Part shown: one piece after another, positions 35,201-45,599 of the stretch | Layout: each line of letters opens with the position of its first letter | Position numbering within the stretch: position 1 is the stretch's first letter | Assembly (NCBI RefSeq): GCF_000699445.3 | Contig: NC_067197.1 | Span: 30,301,809-30,365,808, forward strand | Source: Schistosoma haematobium | Lineage: Eukaryota; Platyhelminthes; Trematoda; Strigeidida; Schistosomatidae | Length of the DNA: 64,000 bases | Direction of reading: 5' to 3' | Notes under the pieces: model-generated | Told to the model about the DNA's origin: nothing | Databases searched by the model: none | What the model saw: only the letters and a program-made list of their open reading frames with translations | Program-made: the position numbers and the translations under genes

Positions 35201-38200
35201 TGTGTGTGAGATATTATTCCCCAGTATATTTCATGTCAGATGTTAATATAGCTCAGAACCAGTCGCATATAATTTTTCTACTCCACGTCTTTTTTTGTCG
35301 ACACAATAACTTGTGGCTAATTTTGATATTTCATTTCATATGTTGATTTCCTCCCTGTCTTGTCAACAGTACTTACTTACGCCTGTTAATCCTCGTGAAG
35401 GAGCATAGGCCGCTCACCAGCATTCGCCATCCAACCCTGTCCTGGGCAATCCTTTCCATCTCTTTCCAGTTATTATTCATCCTTTCCATATCTGCTTTTG
35501 TTTCCCGACGTAGTGTTCTTTGGCCTTCCTCTTTTCCGTTTCCCTTCAGGATTCCAAGTTAGGGCTTACTTCGTGATGCAGTTTGGTGATTTGCGTAGTG
35601 TATCTCCTATCCATTTCCATCGTCTTTTCCTAATTTCCTCTTCAGCCGGAAGCTAGTTTGTTCTCTCTCACAAAAGTCTGTTGTTGATGGTATCCGGCCA
35701 ATCGATGTTGAGTATCTTGCGTAGACAGCTATTTATAAATACTTGTACCTTCTTGATGATGGTTGTTGTAGTTCTCCAAGTTTCAGCTCCGTACAGTAGA
35801 ACTGTCTTTACGTTGGTATTGAAGATTCTCACTTTGATATTGGTTGGAAGTTGTTTTGAGTTCCATATGTTCTTCAATTGAAGGAATGTGGCCCTTGCTT
35901 TGCCAATCCTCGCCTTCACGTCTGCATCTGATCCTCCTTGTTCATCGATGATGCTTCCCAGGTATGTGAAGAATTCTACATCTTCCAGAGTTTCGCCATC
36001 AAGAGTGATTGGATTGCTGTTCTCCGTGTTGTATTTTAGGACCTTGGTTTTCCCCTTGTGTATGTTGGGGCCTACTGATGCAGAGACTCCTGCTACACAG
36101 TCCCTGTCATCCCATGATATCTTCATATCCGGTGTTGTCTATTCCAACTTTGGCATTTAGATCTCCCATCGGAATGGTGAGGTCCTTTCTTGGACACTTC
36201 TCTATGATTGACTGCAGCCGCTCGTAGAATTGATCTTTAATGTCGTCGTTGCTATCATTGGTGGGTGCATAAAATTGGATAATATTCATTGTGATCCCCT
36301 CCTTCTTTGTTTTAAATGATGCTCTGATGATTCTGGATCCGTGAGACTCCCACTCTACAAGTGCATTCCGTGCTACTTTGGACAACATTAGAGCAACTCC
36401 CTGAGTGTGCGGAACATTGTCCTCTTCGTGACCGGAGTATACCAGCATCTTTCCCGTATTTAGCTTTTGTTGTCCAGTTTGGGTCCAATGGGTTTCGCTG
36501 ATTACCAGTACTGCCAAGTTGTATCTCCTCATTTCCGTTGCTATTTGACTGGTCCTCCCGGTCTCCCACATTGTCCGGACGTTCCATGTACCTATAAAAA
36601 TTGTTTCTCTGGTTGTTAGAAGGGGCATCGGCCTCGTGGCTTCCGAGGGAACTCGGCTTTCCCCACGAGGCGACATATTTCTTCTAAATGAAGACCTTCT
36701 AAATTCCAGTACAGAGTTTAAATGGTTTGAATTATTTTTTTCTGGTAAGCGTTTTTTTAGCGAGTTAGTTTTCTACGGGATGGGGTCGCTAACCCCATTC
36801 CCAACCCTCCTCCTTTACCCCGGGCTTGGGACCGACAGTAACTCTAGAAGAGCTACAGGCGGAGCTATTGTCAACAGTGGTGCAGTATAAATCACTGTTA
36901 TGATCTTTTTAGTTTTGTGTTCAGTTCCGAAATCTGGAATAAATTCCAAGATAATTTTAAACTAAATTTTGTTAAAATCTTTTGTTCAAATATGGTTTCC
37001 CACCGTTGATCTTGATAAATTTTTATCCGAATTTATTCAGGTGAACTCTCGCAAACACGCGATGCTGTAGCATTGATTTTAAGCAAGATTGCTGAGGATC
37101 CCCAATCGTCCAGCTGTCCAAATATATCTTACTCCGAGATAATCGGACCAGTAGCAAGTGCTTATCCCACCGGCTCACCTTATGCTTTAGCAGTTGGCTC
37201 GCATCCAGGATTACCTGCATGCGGAATGGGTTTTGGTTCAGATATGCATTTCAGAGCAGCATCAGGCTCAAATTCCAGCTTTTCACCTCCTCATATTAAT
37301 TCTCTTTCGCCTGTAAGCCCAACTACCTCGAATCCAGCTTCTGGATCCATTTTCGGCGGAAGTTCCTCTCCAGCTGTTGCTGCTGCTATGGCTGCTATGA
37401 GTGCAGTTGCTGCCTGTTCTCCAAACGCCAAGTCATCGTCTGCATTAGTTCCAAATGGTGGTCGAGCATTGATGGGTCGTGGTGTGGCTAGTACACATTC
37501 AAGTAACCACCAAACTATTACTCATTCCCCTCATAGCCTTTTAGGATCTGTCGCGACACATTATAATGCTAGGATTTCGCCGACTTATGGACCACCCAGA
37601 CCTATCTCTTCACCTAATTCTGGTATGGGTCTTGAGGGGATACGTAGTGTTTTAAAAAGTGCTGGGTATTCTGACGTAGCAACAGACGAGATTGCTAATG
37701 CCATGGATGTATTGAGCCTATATGGTTTTATTTCGATGTCCAGCTTAACTGGATGCATTAATTCTTCACCGATGATTAATTCATCTTCAAACAATCATTT
37801 TACTGTAAATTCCAATACGTTAAGTGGATTAGGCAAATCATTTACGAACCTTGACTCGGGTGGTCAGCAATCTCCAGTTTTGTCAAACAGTTTTCATTCT
37901 AACGATCTTTCATTGCACAACTTTCGAAATCTTGCGGCAGCATCCATACAGAATTGTGTCCCTTCTCAACCCAGTCAGATCTACACGCATAGGCGATCTT
38001 CGTTCTCTTCGTACCAACCTGTTAGTATGAATTCACACGCACGCGCAAATCATTTAACCGTTACAACGTGCAACAGTATTAACAATAATATTGAGGTCAT
38101 TCCAGTAATTAAAGAGTTGAACGTACAGGACTCACTTTGCGCCTCATCTGATCCGACGGTTCGTGGATCGGTAGAAAGCCATAATTTAGATATAACCACA

Positions 38201-38476
38201 GGTTTATATTCTATTACTTCATGTGAAAGATTAAATCCGAAAAGTTCCACCCAGTCTCCTGTTCTGGGGATTCGAGCTGTATCTCCTATATCCAATATTT
38301 CAATACCACTTAAACGGAATGGTGTGGTCACTGATAGTTCTGCTAATGGTTTAATACCTCGCCGAGTTTCGGATGGGAGTGTAGGTGAAGAGCATAATAA
38401 AAAGAACGGAATTTGTTGTAGTACAGCTTCCATAAATAATGACACTAGTCGAACGAATAGTTTATGGAATTTATAA
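29250..38476 (+). CDS. NOVA: NOVA/pasilla-type KH-domain RNA-binding splicing regulator
   Basis: Five exons: 29250-29370, 30388-30525, 30573-30721, 31992-32145, 37041-38476. All have AG/GT borders and matching phases, giving 665 residues. The start follows an upstream ATG that stops after four codons. KH1 (about 45-118) has GKGG at 59-62 and the NOVA-specific [19 protein letters not shown] tract. KH2 (about 137-205) has GKGG at 151-154, then the diagnostic [16 protein letters not shown] and PTGSPYALA. Exon 5 continues as a Ser/Asn/Pro-rich region with a short conserved helix block ([20 protein letters not shown], about 385-404). NOVA proteins bind YCAY RNA clusters in the nucleus to control alternative exons. 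The third KH domain, normally C-terminal, is not encoded before the stop or later in the window. Intron 2 is 47 nt; intron 4 (4.9 kb) holds LINE copies. Confidence 0.93.
29560..29740 (+). mobile_element. CR1-like LINE C-terminal fragment
   Basis: In NOVA intron 1 the plus strand reads, with frame changes, [16 protein letters not shown] then [20 protein letters not shown], the conserved C-terminal tail of CR1-like LINE polyproteins. Short, 5'-truncated and decayed. Confidence 0.6.
30722..31991. other. NOVA intron 3, nothing recognised
   Basis: AT-rich intron between the KH1-end exon and the KH2 exon. No repeat or nested exon was recognised. Confidence 0.45.
32448..32733. repeat. Fold-back element, about 110-bp arms
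   Basis: Arm 32448-32561 is an imperfect reverse complement of 32629-32733; the best block is TTAGGACTGTAATTGGTCAG against CTGACCAATTACAGTCCTAA. The spacer carries CAAGACGCGCGTTTCGTC and TTTTGGGACTTG. It lies in NOVA intron 4. Terminal duplications were not identified. Confidence 0.75.
32740..33800. other. NOVA intron 4, repeat-like but unassigned
   Basis: Contains a TTA/ATT microsatellite (33592-33617). The block around 33640-33700 (AACCACACTCTAAT) resembles 53970-54010 (AACCACACTCCTAAT), suggesting an unnamed dispersed repeat. No coding motif. Confidence 0.4.
33810..34350 (+). mobile_element. Decayed group-1 LINE linker fragment
   Basis: Plus-strand translation gives the linker between endonuclease and [22 protein letters not shown], then [20 protein letters not shown], comparable to the sense of 262-62. 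33830-34021 is an open frame immediately before it and is probably the same element. It lies in NOVA intron 4, same strand. Confidence 0.55.
34400..35355. other. NOVA intron 4, nothing recognised
   Basis: AT-rich intron DNA with no motif or repeat that could be assigned. Confidence 0.4.
35371..36867 (-). mobile_element. Internally deleted RTE-like LINE with perfect 11-bp target duplication
   Basis: Minus strand 36676-36107 encodes an RTE endonuclease ([55 protein letters not shown]). It breaks after NTGYEDIMG and jumps in another frame to the end of the RT ORF (36126-35668: [49 protein letters not shown]). The whole RT palm is therefore deleted. The 5' leader reaches 36867 and the 3' end is GTAAGTAAGTA-like. 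TTGTCAACAGT flanks both sides (35360-35370 and 36868-36878). It cannot move by itself. It lies in NOVA intron 4, opposite strand. Confidence 0.88.
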
Positions 38477-40882
38477 CATTTATAGGCATCTAACTTTGTG
38501 TGTGTAAATGTTTCTGTGGCACTTAACCTTGAATTTATTACTACTTGGTTTATACTATACTCACTAAAAAAATACCTCGACTCCATTGTCTTTGTTGTCA
38601 TTGCATCATCACTCACTTATCTTAATGTAAAATTTAACTTGCTTTTTCTCTCAACGCACATCCTCATCTACATTATGACTATTCGGCTTTGCAATTCAAA
38701 AATAATTGTGAGTAGTACTTTTTTATTTCGTGTTTTTATTTTGGTTTAGATTTTCCCGTTTTTCTTGTCTTTCCAATTATTAATATTGCTATATTATTTC
38801 AACGTATTGTTGTTCGTGTGCCTTCTACAAAGGAGAATAAGAATTTTAAGTCACAGAGTTGTTATATCTCTTTCTTTATATATGGAACCATGTGTTGTGC
38901 CATGTTTTGTCTTCATTTTTGACGTGACGTTCATCATTATTATCGTCATCGTTTTTTTACTACGTTTGCTCATCCTTTATTCTTCACAGTTAAATAAGAT
39001 AATAGGAAACTCGACCATTCGTATTTACGACATTCACATTCATATTTAAATAATTCCACGTAATCATCATACAAATGAAACAAATGCACCCATTTCATTG
39101 TGAACCCAAAGCTACCTATAGATGTCATTTTTTTTCATTTGTTGTCAGTTATTTCAGTCATATTTTTATGTCGGACCGGTCGTACCAAACGTTCGCTTGT
39201 CTTCCTTATAGTCTTTCTCTCCGACTGACTTTAGTTAATGTTGTGTTTGATATTATTTATTATTACTACTATTATTATGTACCTGCTTACTTCATCCAGA
39301 ATGATTTTTGTGATTTATTCTTGACTTGAGTTTCATAGTTATCATCCTTTGTCACCCGTTGCACCTTTTTGCTTGGAATTATCCTGGAAATGTACTAATC
39401 TTTCATATTCATCCATATTGCGATTTTCCAGTGCCTCGATACACAAACAAACCATAATATAAACACATCCAACTTAGTTTTATTTTATTGCGTGTATAAA
39501 CTAAAAAGTATTCAAATTTATTCAAAATCTGCCTTCAGAACACATCATCTCAAAACTAAATTCATCTTTGCTTTCTCAAATAGCCTGTGATATTGTATCT
39601 GTCATTTTTCTGAGGTCTTCCGACTTCTGCAAAGCTATGTAACTTTTTTATGACATGAACAAGATTCTCTTATTTATGACAGACATCAACGCCACTTTCA
39701 AAGCGTTTTCAAAGTAAGTATCATGGAATTCATACGTGTTAGTTTGCATACGTCACGAAATCATACATATTTAAAATTTCATGCACATTGTTCGGTTGGA
39801 GGTTTTTTTCTAAGTACATTGCTATTGATCCCCTAATATCATTACTATTTATTCGAGATACTTTAACGTCACCTCTTACCGTTTGGATGTTACACTCATA
39901 TTTGTTTCTTCCGTCTTAATTTTTTCCTGTTCCTTTCTCTGTCCACCTCGTTATTCAGTTTCATCCCTTTACTTCACTAACCACTAGTTGTCTTAAACTT
40001 TCCAACTGTTTTTGCTTGTTTGTTATGCTTCTGCTTGTTCGCTTTCGAAATCTAAAACTCAATCTATTTTCGAAATTATGATAGATGATTTCCAGTTTGT
40101 TTCATCCTTTTTTTTAATTGCATCGCCAGTTATTCACTATCACGGTTTTCTTCGATTCATTTAAGTGTCGAGTTTTGTATGGAATACATGATATGCATCG
40201 CACTTCACCATTGGCTTTTGTTTTTCTTTTGACCTCGTTTATGAACAAGTTAATGTAGTTGTTGTTGATGCTCTAAAACAAATAGTTGAGTATTGTGACC
40301 TATTGTCGTTTGTCTCGATAGCTAAAGCTATAATTACATTCTCAAGATTGGTTTTAGGTCAAGCGTTTCACCGAGATTCCAGTTACTGCTGTTTGAAGTA
40401 CCATTTCAAATTTTAAGAATAGTCATTTTTACTCAGGTTTCCTAAGCATTGTTTCTATCTGAATCATGCGAGAAGTTACTTTGGGTCTTTTGATGTCAAA
40501 AATATCTATTTGAGAATAAATCTATGGATGAAAAGTGATTTCGATCTCAAACTAGAGGTTAAAAAAACCAAGCGACGAAAACACAAAATGTTGCTTCTTG
40601 ACAACTATCCCATAAAATCTACGAGAAATTTCCATGCTGATAATAGCAGATTTTAAGAAATATCCTTAAATGGAAGCATCAAGAAAGATAGTAATAATAC
40701 AAAGTAAAAAAACAAATGTATTATCTCGTTAAGTGCATCTAGAATTCCCAAACTTGTATTGATAGTTCGCTGTTCATAATCAATCTATGCTATTTTAAAT
40801 AAAAACAGTAGCAAGTTGATTTCTCTGGTGAACGTTTGACTAGAATCTAACAATTGTATACTAGGTTATGCTCTGATGGCTC
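38477..40882. other. NOVA 3' flank, probable 3' UTR plus spacer
   Basis: T-rich on the plus strand with no convincing exon. It was searched for a third KH domain (Gly-x-x-Gly loop in a Val/Ile-rich context) and none was found. The first part is likely NOVA 3' UTR; the polyadenylation point is not decided by sequence. It lies between two genes that converge on it (NOVA plus, asparaginase minus). Confidence 0.4.
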
Positions 40883-43012
40883 TCACTTTTCATTTCCGAT
40901 TGGAATAAAAGTCCCTGTTTCTCCATCACGAACAACTTCACTTGGCTGGTAGAACTGACCATGCATTGCTATGAAAATTCCTGGCTTCTTTGACATTATC
41001 AGTCCACCAATTGCAAATGCTACGTTGAAGTCGGCATCTGTATTTTTGAATACACCGGGTCGAAAAGCACCTAGATCGAAAAGTTGTGGATTTTAGTAAC
41101 GTAAATCGAGTTAAGAAATTTTAAATTACCTTTTAAAAACTCGAAGACTAAATCAAGTGAAGAGTATACAAATGGGACTTCTTGAGAATTAATATGACTG
41201 GGTTTTGTCGCTTGTTTCTTTTACAATGCTACTAGAGAATTAAGTTTGTATGGGTTTTACACTTCACTCATGTTGTCAATTCACCAGTACTGCTCTCCAG
41301 CACTGATTAGGTTTACTTAAATTAATGCAGTTTAAGCGAACAAACTACAGATCTCAATAAATGTGATTCTACAAACGAAATGGTAGTTTATTTCTTATGA
41401 TTAGCAGTCACTCTGCAAATAACTCGATGTATATATATATATTTGAAACAGCACAACAGTATGATTGGTACTGTTATTATTTGTTGTTCTCTCTAGATAT
41501 CTTATAGACTTTATTTTACTGATGATAGTGGGGCGATTATAGGGGATGTACATTTTTGTCAAATCATGACTGAAGTGACCATATTGGTGGAAAATCAAGA
41601 GACATCGCATGTGAAATTGATATACCACATTAGTACACTTGTTTAAGTTATTAAAATAACTGATCTTAAATCCAATGCAATCTATAATTAACAGTTCAGT
41701 TATCAAAGAAGAGAAATTTAAAATTACTATTCCTAAGAGATGAGCCATTTAGCAAAATGAGAAGAAATCTCAACGCCTTAGATACCAGTGAGCACGTATG
41801 ATTTTAAAAAAATAATAAATGTCAGCTACTACCCTGCATTTAAATCACACTTTGACACTACATACTTGTATGGATAATGAACAGATAAGGTATGATGTCA
41901 ATATGTATCGTCACTTTTAAACGAAAGAATTACATTGCAGAAGCTTGAATTATATATATAGTACCCAGTTATTATTCCGATCTACTAACAAATGCGACGA
42001 ATGTTTAGAAAATCTTACTCTGTTAGCTTGTCGATTTGTAACATAATATAAACAGGTCCTATCTCGTACATGAGGTATGACTGTATGGTTCAAAATCTGA
42101 ACAAATTATTTAACGTTTGTGGTGTTTTCGAAGACTTATCCCTCAATGTGACATCGAGTACATCCTTCCTTTTAGCAGCACATTGTTGATGAAGGCACTC
42201 ATTCTCATTAATATAAATATGAATCACAACGCCAAGTACAAAACCGTAATTGCTAGGTAAACTTCATCATCCATAGCAAAAAGACATTACATTCTATGAA
42301 TATGAGTAAATAAGGGTTGCAAATCATGAATGTTCATCATATTGATGTCCTTTTCTCACATTAGAATGAAAATCATATTTTTGTGCTAATAATTACTATA
42401 ATGATTATATTCTAGCAAACTTAAATAGAATCTGAAGTTGATAAGGGTCACTAACTGAAACACAATCCCTGAATAACTTTATATATCACGCACATGTCAA
42501 AAATCACTTGTTTGCAGAAAAATGAAACATTCTCCAAGTCAATCAACGGAGAAAATCTTCTCAATACGTTCGTCAAAAAATAAACTAGACAATGTACCTG
42601 TTATCACAATACATTTGTTTTTAAGCTTCTCTTCATAATTAGTTAAATACTGTGCAGTTTCAATCATTGTATCCGTTCCATGAGTGATAAGTATCTTCAA
42701 TAACCAGAAAAATTAATAACTGCTTATTTGGATGTCACCTTCTCAAACTGAGTATCAATCAATAAATTAATAAGTTCGGATCTATCTTCCATTGAGATTT
42801 CTAAGCTATCCTTTAAAAATGGTTTGGTGAGTTGAAATTTTATGTAATCCGGCAATGTATATCTACTGCAAATCTCCATGGCATAACTATTGCCGATTTC
42901 AAAGGCATAACCCCCAATATTTTTAGGATAACACTTATCTATTGTACCTGGAAGCGTATCAGTTACAAGTTAATTTAACTTCACCTCCTGTTTGAACAAT
43001 CAAAATCTCCAT
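40883..43012 (-). CDS. Compact single-domain asparaginase-like protein
   Basis: Four exons: 43012-42985, 42947-42739, 42694-42598, 41070-40883. Phases agree and the result is 173 residues ending in TGA. The N-terminus MEILIVQTGGTIDKCYP carries the first catalytic Thr box (TGGTI); ILITHGTDTMIETAQYL carries the second (HGTDT). Then follow CIVITGAFRP and GIFIAMHGQFYQPSEVVRDG. The two Thr boxes and the TGA[LF]RP tract are those of bacterial-type L-asparaginases, which hydrolyse asparagine to aspartate and ammonia. The second, C-terminal domain of classical enzymes (about 330 residues) is absent; length and motif spacing match the short asparaginase-domain proteins common in bacteria. Activity on asparagine is therefore uncertain. 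Introns 1 and 2 are 37 and 44 nt; intron 3 is 1.5 kb. Divergent from the secreted gene at 43224. Confidence 0.9.
41071..42597. other. Asparaginase-like gene intron 3
   Basis: AT-rich intron with short TA tracts near 41430 and 41955. The minus-strand frame 41748-41401 inside it has biased AT-driven composition and no recognisable domain. Confidence 0.5.
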
Positions 43013-43223
43013 TTTTGAGTTTAATATTAAGAAAATGACTTAAATTAACAATTAAATCAATATGAACTGTGATCACTATGTCATTCAGCCAATCTCAAAT
43101 TTGATGGATCGTATAAACACTAATCACAATCATTTAAATTATGGGCTAAACAATTTATTCACTGATTAGAGCTCATGAATTCACTTCATTTAAATTAAAG
43201 TACTATTCCCACTAAACATCAAG
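43013..43223. promoter_or_regulatory. Shared 211-bp intergenic region of a divergent gene pair
   Basis: Separates the initiation codons of the minus-strand asparaginase-like gene and the plus-strand secreted-protein gene. Both 5' leaders and promoters would have to fit here, which suggests a bidirectional promoter, unless either gene has upstream non-coding exons. No TATA box or named binding site is claimed. Confidence 0.4.
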
Positions 43224-44111
43224 ATGAAAGTTGTTTATATCATTCGAAAATTAACGGTTAACTTTATTTTTCAATTATTTGTTAATTCCATAACACTATA
43301 TGCTATATACGGACAGATTCAAATGGAGTTAACTGATTCGAGTGGAATGAATTCTGGGATGGGATATACTAATGTCGTGCCTGGTGATTCTATCCAAGTT
43401 ACTCAAATGGGTCCAAATGCAATAACTACATCTGATTCATCTCAAGTACCAACACCTGTTCAAAGTACAGTTTCTGTAAGTGCAGAAAATGCAGGGGGTG
43501 AAGATTTTGCAGCTGGAACTCGAAACTCAAATATCCAACCAGCATCTTCAGTTGTTGGAATCTTCCCATCATATCGTCCGCAATATGGATTTCCAGGTTA
43601 TTTTCCTACTGTTCCCCCAGGGAAAGGAATTGTACCCGGTATCAACTCACCATCAGACAACATAATTGTTGCTTCTTTCCCTGGGGGTACTCCATCTGTC
43701 ACACAGCCAGGAAATGCTGGATTTCCAGGTGGAGTTTTACCAGTTACACCAGGAGTAAAATCAGGGTCTTCAGTTTCTACAACTGCCACACTTACTCAGC
43801 AAACTGTAGAATCTGTTTTGTCATACCTAGCCTTACATCATCCGGAAATATTTCGTAAATATTTATATCCTAAGCCCTACCAAAGGCCGTACATCGGTAG
43901 TTATGTTCCAAGATGGTTGAGAGAAATTCCACCTCCGTACAAATATGGTGATGATGGAGTTAACCAGCCATATGGGGACGCCTATCAACCTGATCCTTAT
44001 GATTACTATGATCCAGTTGATTCAGACCTACACTATTGGCCAAGAAGAAAGAAACCATTGGGTGGGCTAAGACGTAGGAGACGATACAACATATATAGAC
44101 GTTTTACCTAA
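43224..44111 (+). CDS. Secreted Pro/Gly/Tyr-rich protein, unknown function
   Basis: An intact, intronless 295-residue frame. Residues 1-30 look like a signal peptide (basic start, hydrophobic core, then YAIYGQ). 31-100 is Ser/Thr/Asn-rich; 100-190 is rich in Pro and Gly with repeated FPG units (GFPGYFPTVPPGKG, ASFPGGTPS, AGFPGGVLP). 190-230 is a helical-looking QQTVESVLSYLALHHPEIFR block. 230-275 is Tyr/Pro/Asp-rich (DAYQPDPYDYYDPVDSDLHY). The C-terminus is strongly basic (RRRRRYNIYRRF). Not a family I recognise. The Tyr-rich, basic composition would suit a cross-linked extracellular matrix or eggshell-type protein, but that is inference only. An AATAAA lies at 44161, about 50 nt after the stop. 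Divergent from the asparaginase-like gene. Confidence 0.8.
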   Translation: MKVVYIIRKLTVNFIFQLFVNSITLYAIYGQIQMELTDSSGMNSGMGYTNVVPGDSIQVTQMGPNAITTSDSSQVPTPVQSTVSVSAENAGGEDFAAGTRNSNIQPASSVVGIFPSYRPQYGFPGYFPTVPPGKGIVPGINSPSDNIIVASFPGGTPSVTQPGNAGFPGGVLPVTPGVKSGSSVSTTATLTQQTVESVLSYLALHHPEIFRKYLYPKPYQRPYIGSYVPRWLREIPPPYKYGDDGVNQPYGDAYQPDPYDYYDPVDSDLHYWPRRKKPLGGLRRRRRYNIYRRFT

Positions 44112-44160
44112 AAACAAATTTAGTAGTACTTTTTGAGCGTATACTTTAAAATATGTGCAC

Positions 44161-44166
44161 AATAAA
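44161..44166 (+). terminator. Polyadenylation signal AATAAA for the secreted-protein gene
   Basis: Canonical hexamer 50 nt after the stop codon on the coding strand. Confidence 0.6.
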
Positions 44167-44169
44167 ACC

Positions 44170-45590
44170 GCTGTATTCAGTGTACTCGCTACTCGTTGCG
44201 TTACTGCAGTTGACTCGTTTTCTTCTCTTCCCCTCATGGCTATAATTGCTTTTATGTTTCTCCGCACTTTTCGTTCTGTTTTGTGTCTGTGAATATGTGT
44301 TTTGTCTTTTAATTCTTGCTGGGCGGTGTAAAATTTGTTGGTTCTTTTTGCACTTCTATTTATCAAGTTAGTCAGGTGAGTATCTAAATTTTAATAGTCG
44401 TTCCTTTTACCCAAGCCGTTAATTTCCAGAGTAAAACACCCTGGTGGCTCAAAGTCTGTTGTTCAAACTGATGATAGCGTTAGTATGTTGTTCCAGTAAC
44501 TTTCAGACGTGTCATATTCCATGATCAGTTTTAATAGGTCTTAACTCGGTATTAGACCGAAAAACTCTATTTTTATGTTGGGATTTTGTTGCAAAATTCG
44601 TAGGTGTTATCCGGTATTTCGGGTGTCCCCAGTGGTGAATAATTGTCTTCAATATGGCAGACCAAATATGTCATTATTAAAAATAGTAATAGAGATTAGA
44701 TAAACTTTGTAAAATTTTTCTGCTACCGTTCTCACACCATCACCGTCTTATCCAGTAATATGAGGTTTGGTAATTATCCAATATCGTATTTTAAAAATCA
44801 ATGTTAAAGGACCCTCTCAAATTGTTAGCAGGTGTAGAGTGCTTTTAGTTGCCAGGTTGTCTGAGCACGTAACCAGTTTAACTATTGTCAGTTTTGTGTA
44901 TTTAGCATTCAGCATATTACTTGCAAGTATCTACGTTTTTAGGTAGTTCCTAACATCACGATCTCTCAAAAAATGGCATTTAGTTGTATCTATTTCCCGT
45001 CGTACTATGGTTATGTTAATCGTACGTACGCCTACAAGTCTCCTTTGTCTTAAGGCTAGACACCTCGGACTCTCAGCTTACACGAAAGAAGTTATTTTCA
45101 GGCGTATGTCTGTTTAGGACTGTATAATAAGTTTTGCTTATATCATGTTTACCAGAAGGAACAGCACAAAATTTCTATTTTCAATACGCAAGTGTTTGTG
45201 CCAGTATCCTCGAACTCCACTTTAATCATACATAGAACGTTCGGCCCATGAGCTCTTTTATTATTAGATTTGCTTCCGATTTCCAAAGTCTTCATAATAA
45301 TTCTCAGACCTAATTTGGATTTTGCGTTATCACAATTTCCTTCAGGGATTGGAACTTTGTATATCATCTTCGAAACTTTCATAGGTCTGTTACGTGCCCT
45401 ATAACAATGCTTTTTATATGTATGAAAGCCTGTAAACAGTAAACAATAAAGCAGTTACTGTAGCGAGTTCTCATTGATTTTTCGTGAATATTAAGATAAA
45501 ATTTTGCAGGTTTCAATAGTTTGAGATAGTTCGTTAGATGATTTCCGAATACATGCATAAGTAGTGAGCATTAAAAATAGAGAATTATTT
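44170..45590. other. Intergenic, nothing recognised
   Basis: No gene or repeat was assigned. The minus-strand frame 45382-45149 has no recognisable motif. Confidence 0.35.
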
Positions 45591-45599
45591 GAAGACTGA

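Noticed and set aside
38050..38616. Long minus-strand open frame (188 codons)
   Set aside because: It lies opposite the conserved NOVA last exon and overlaps its 3' end; it is a shadow of that frame.
42960..42984. Apparent premature end of the asparaginase frame after ten residues
   Set aside because: It is resolved by a 37-nt intron with GT/AG borders and correct phase, not a pseudogene lesion.
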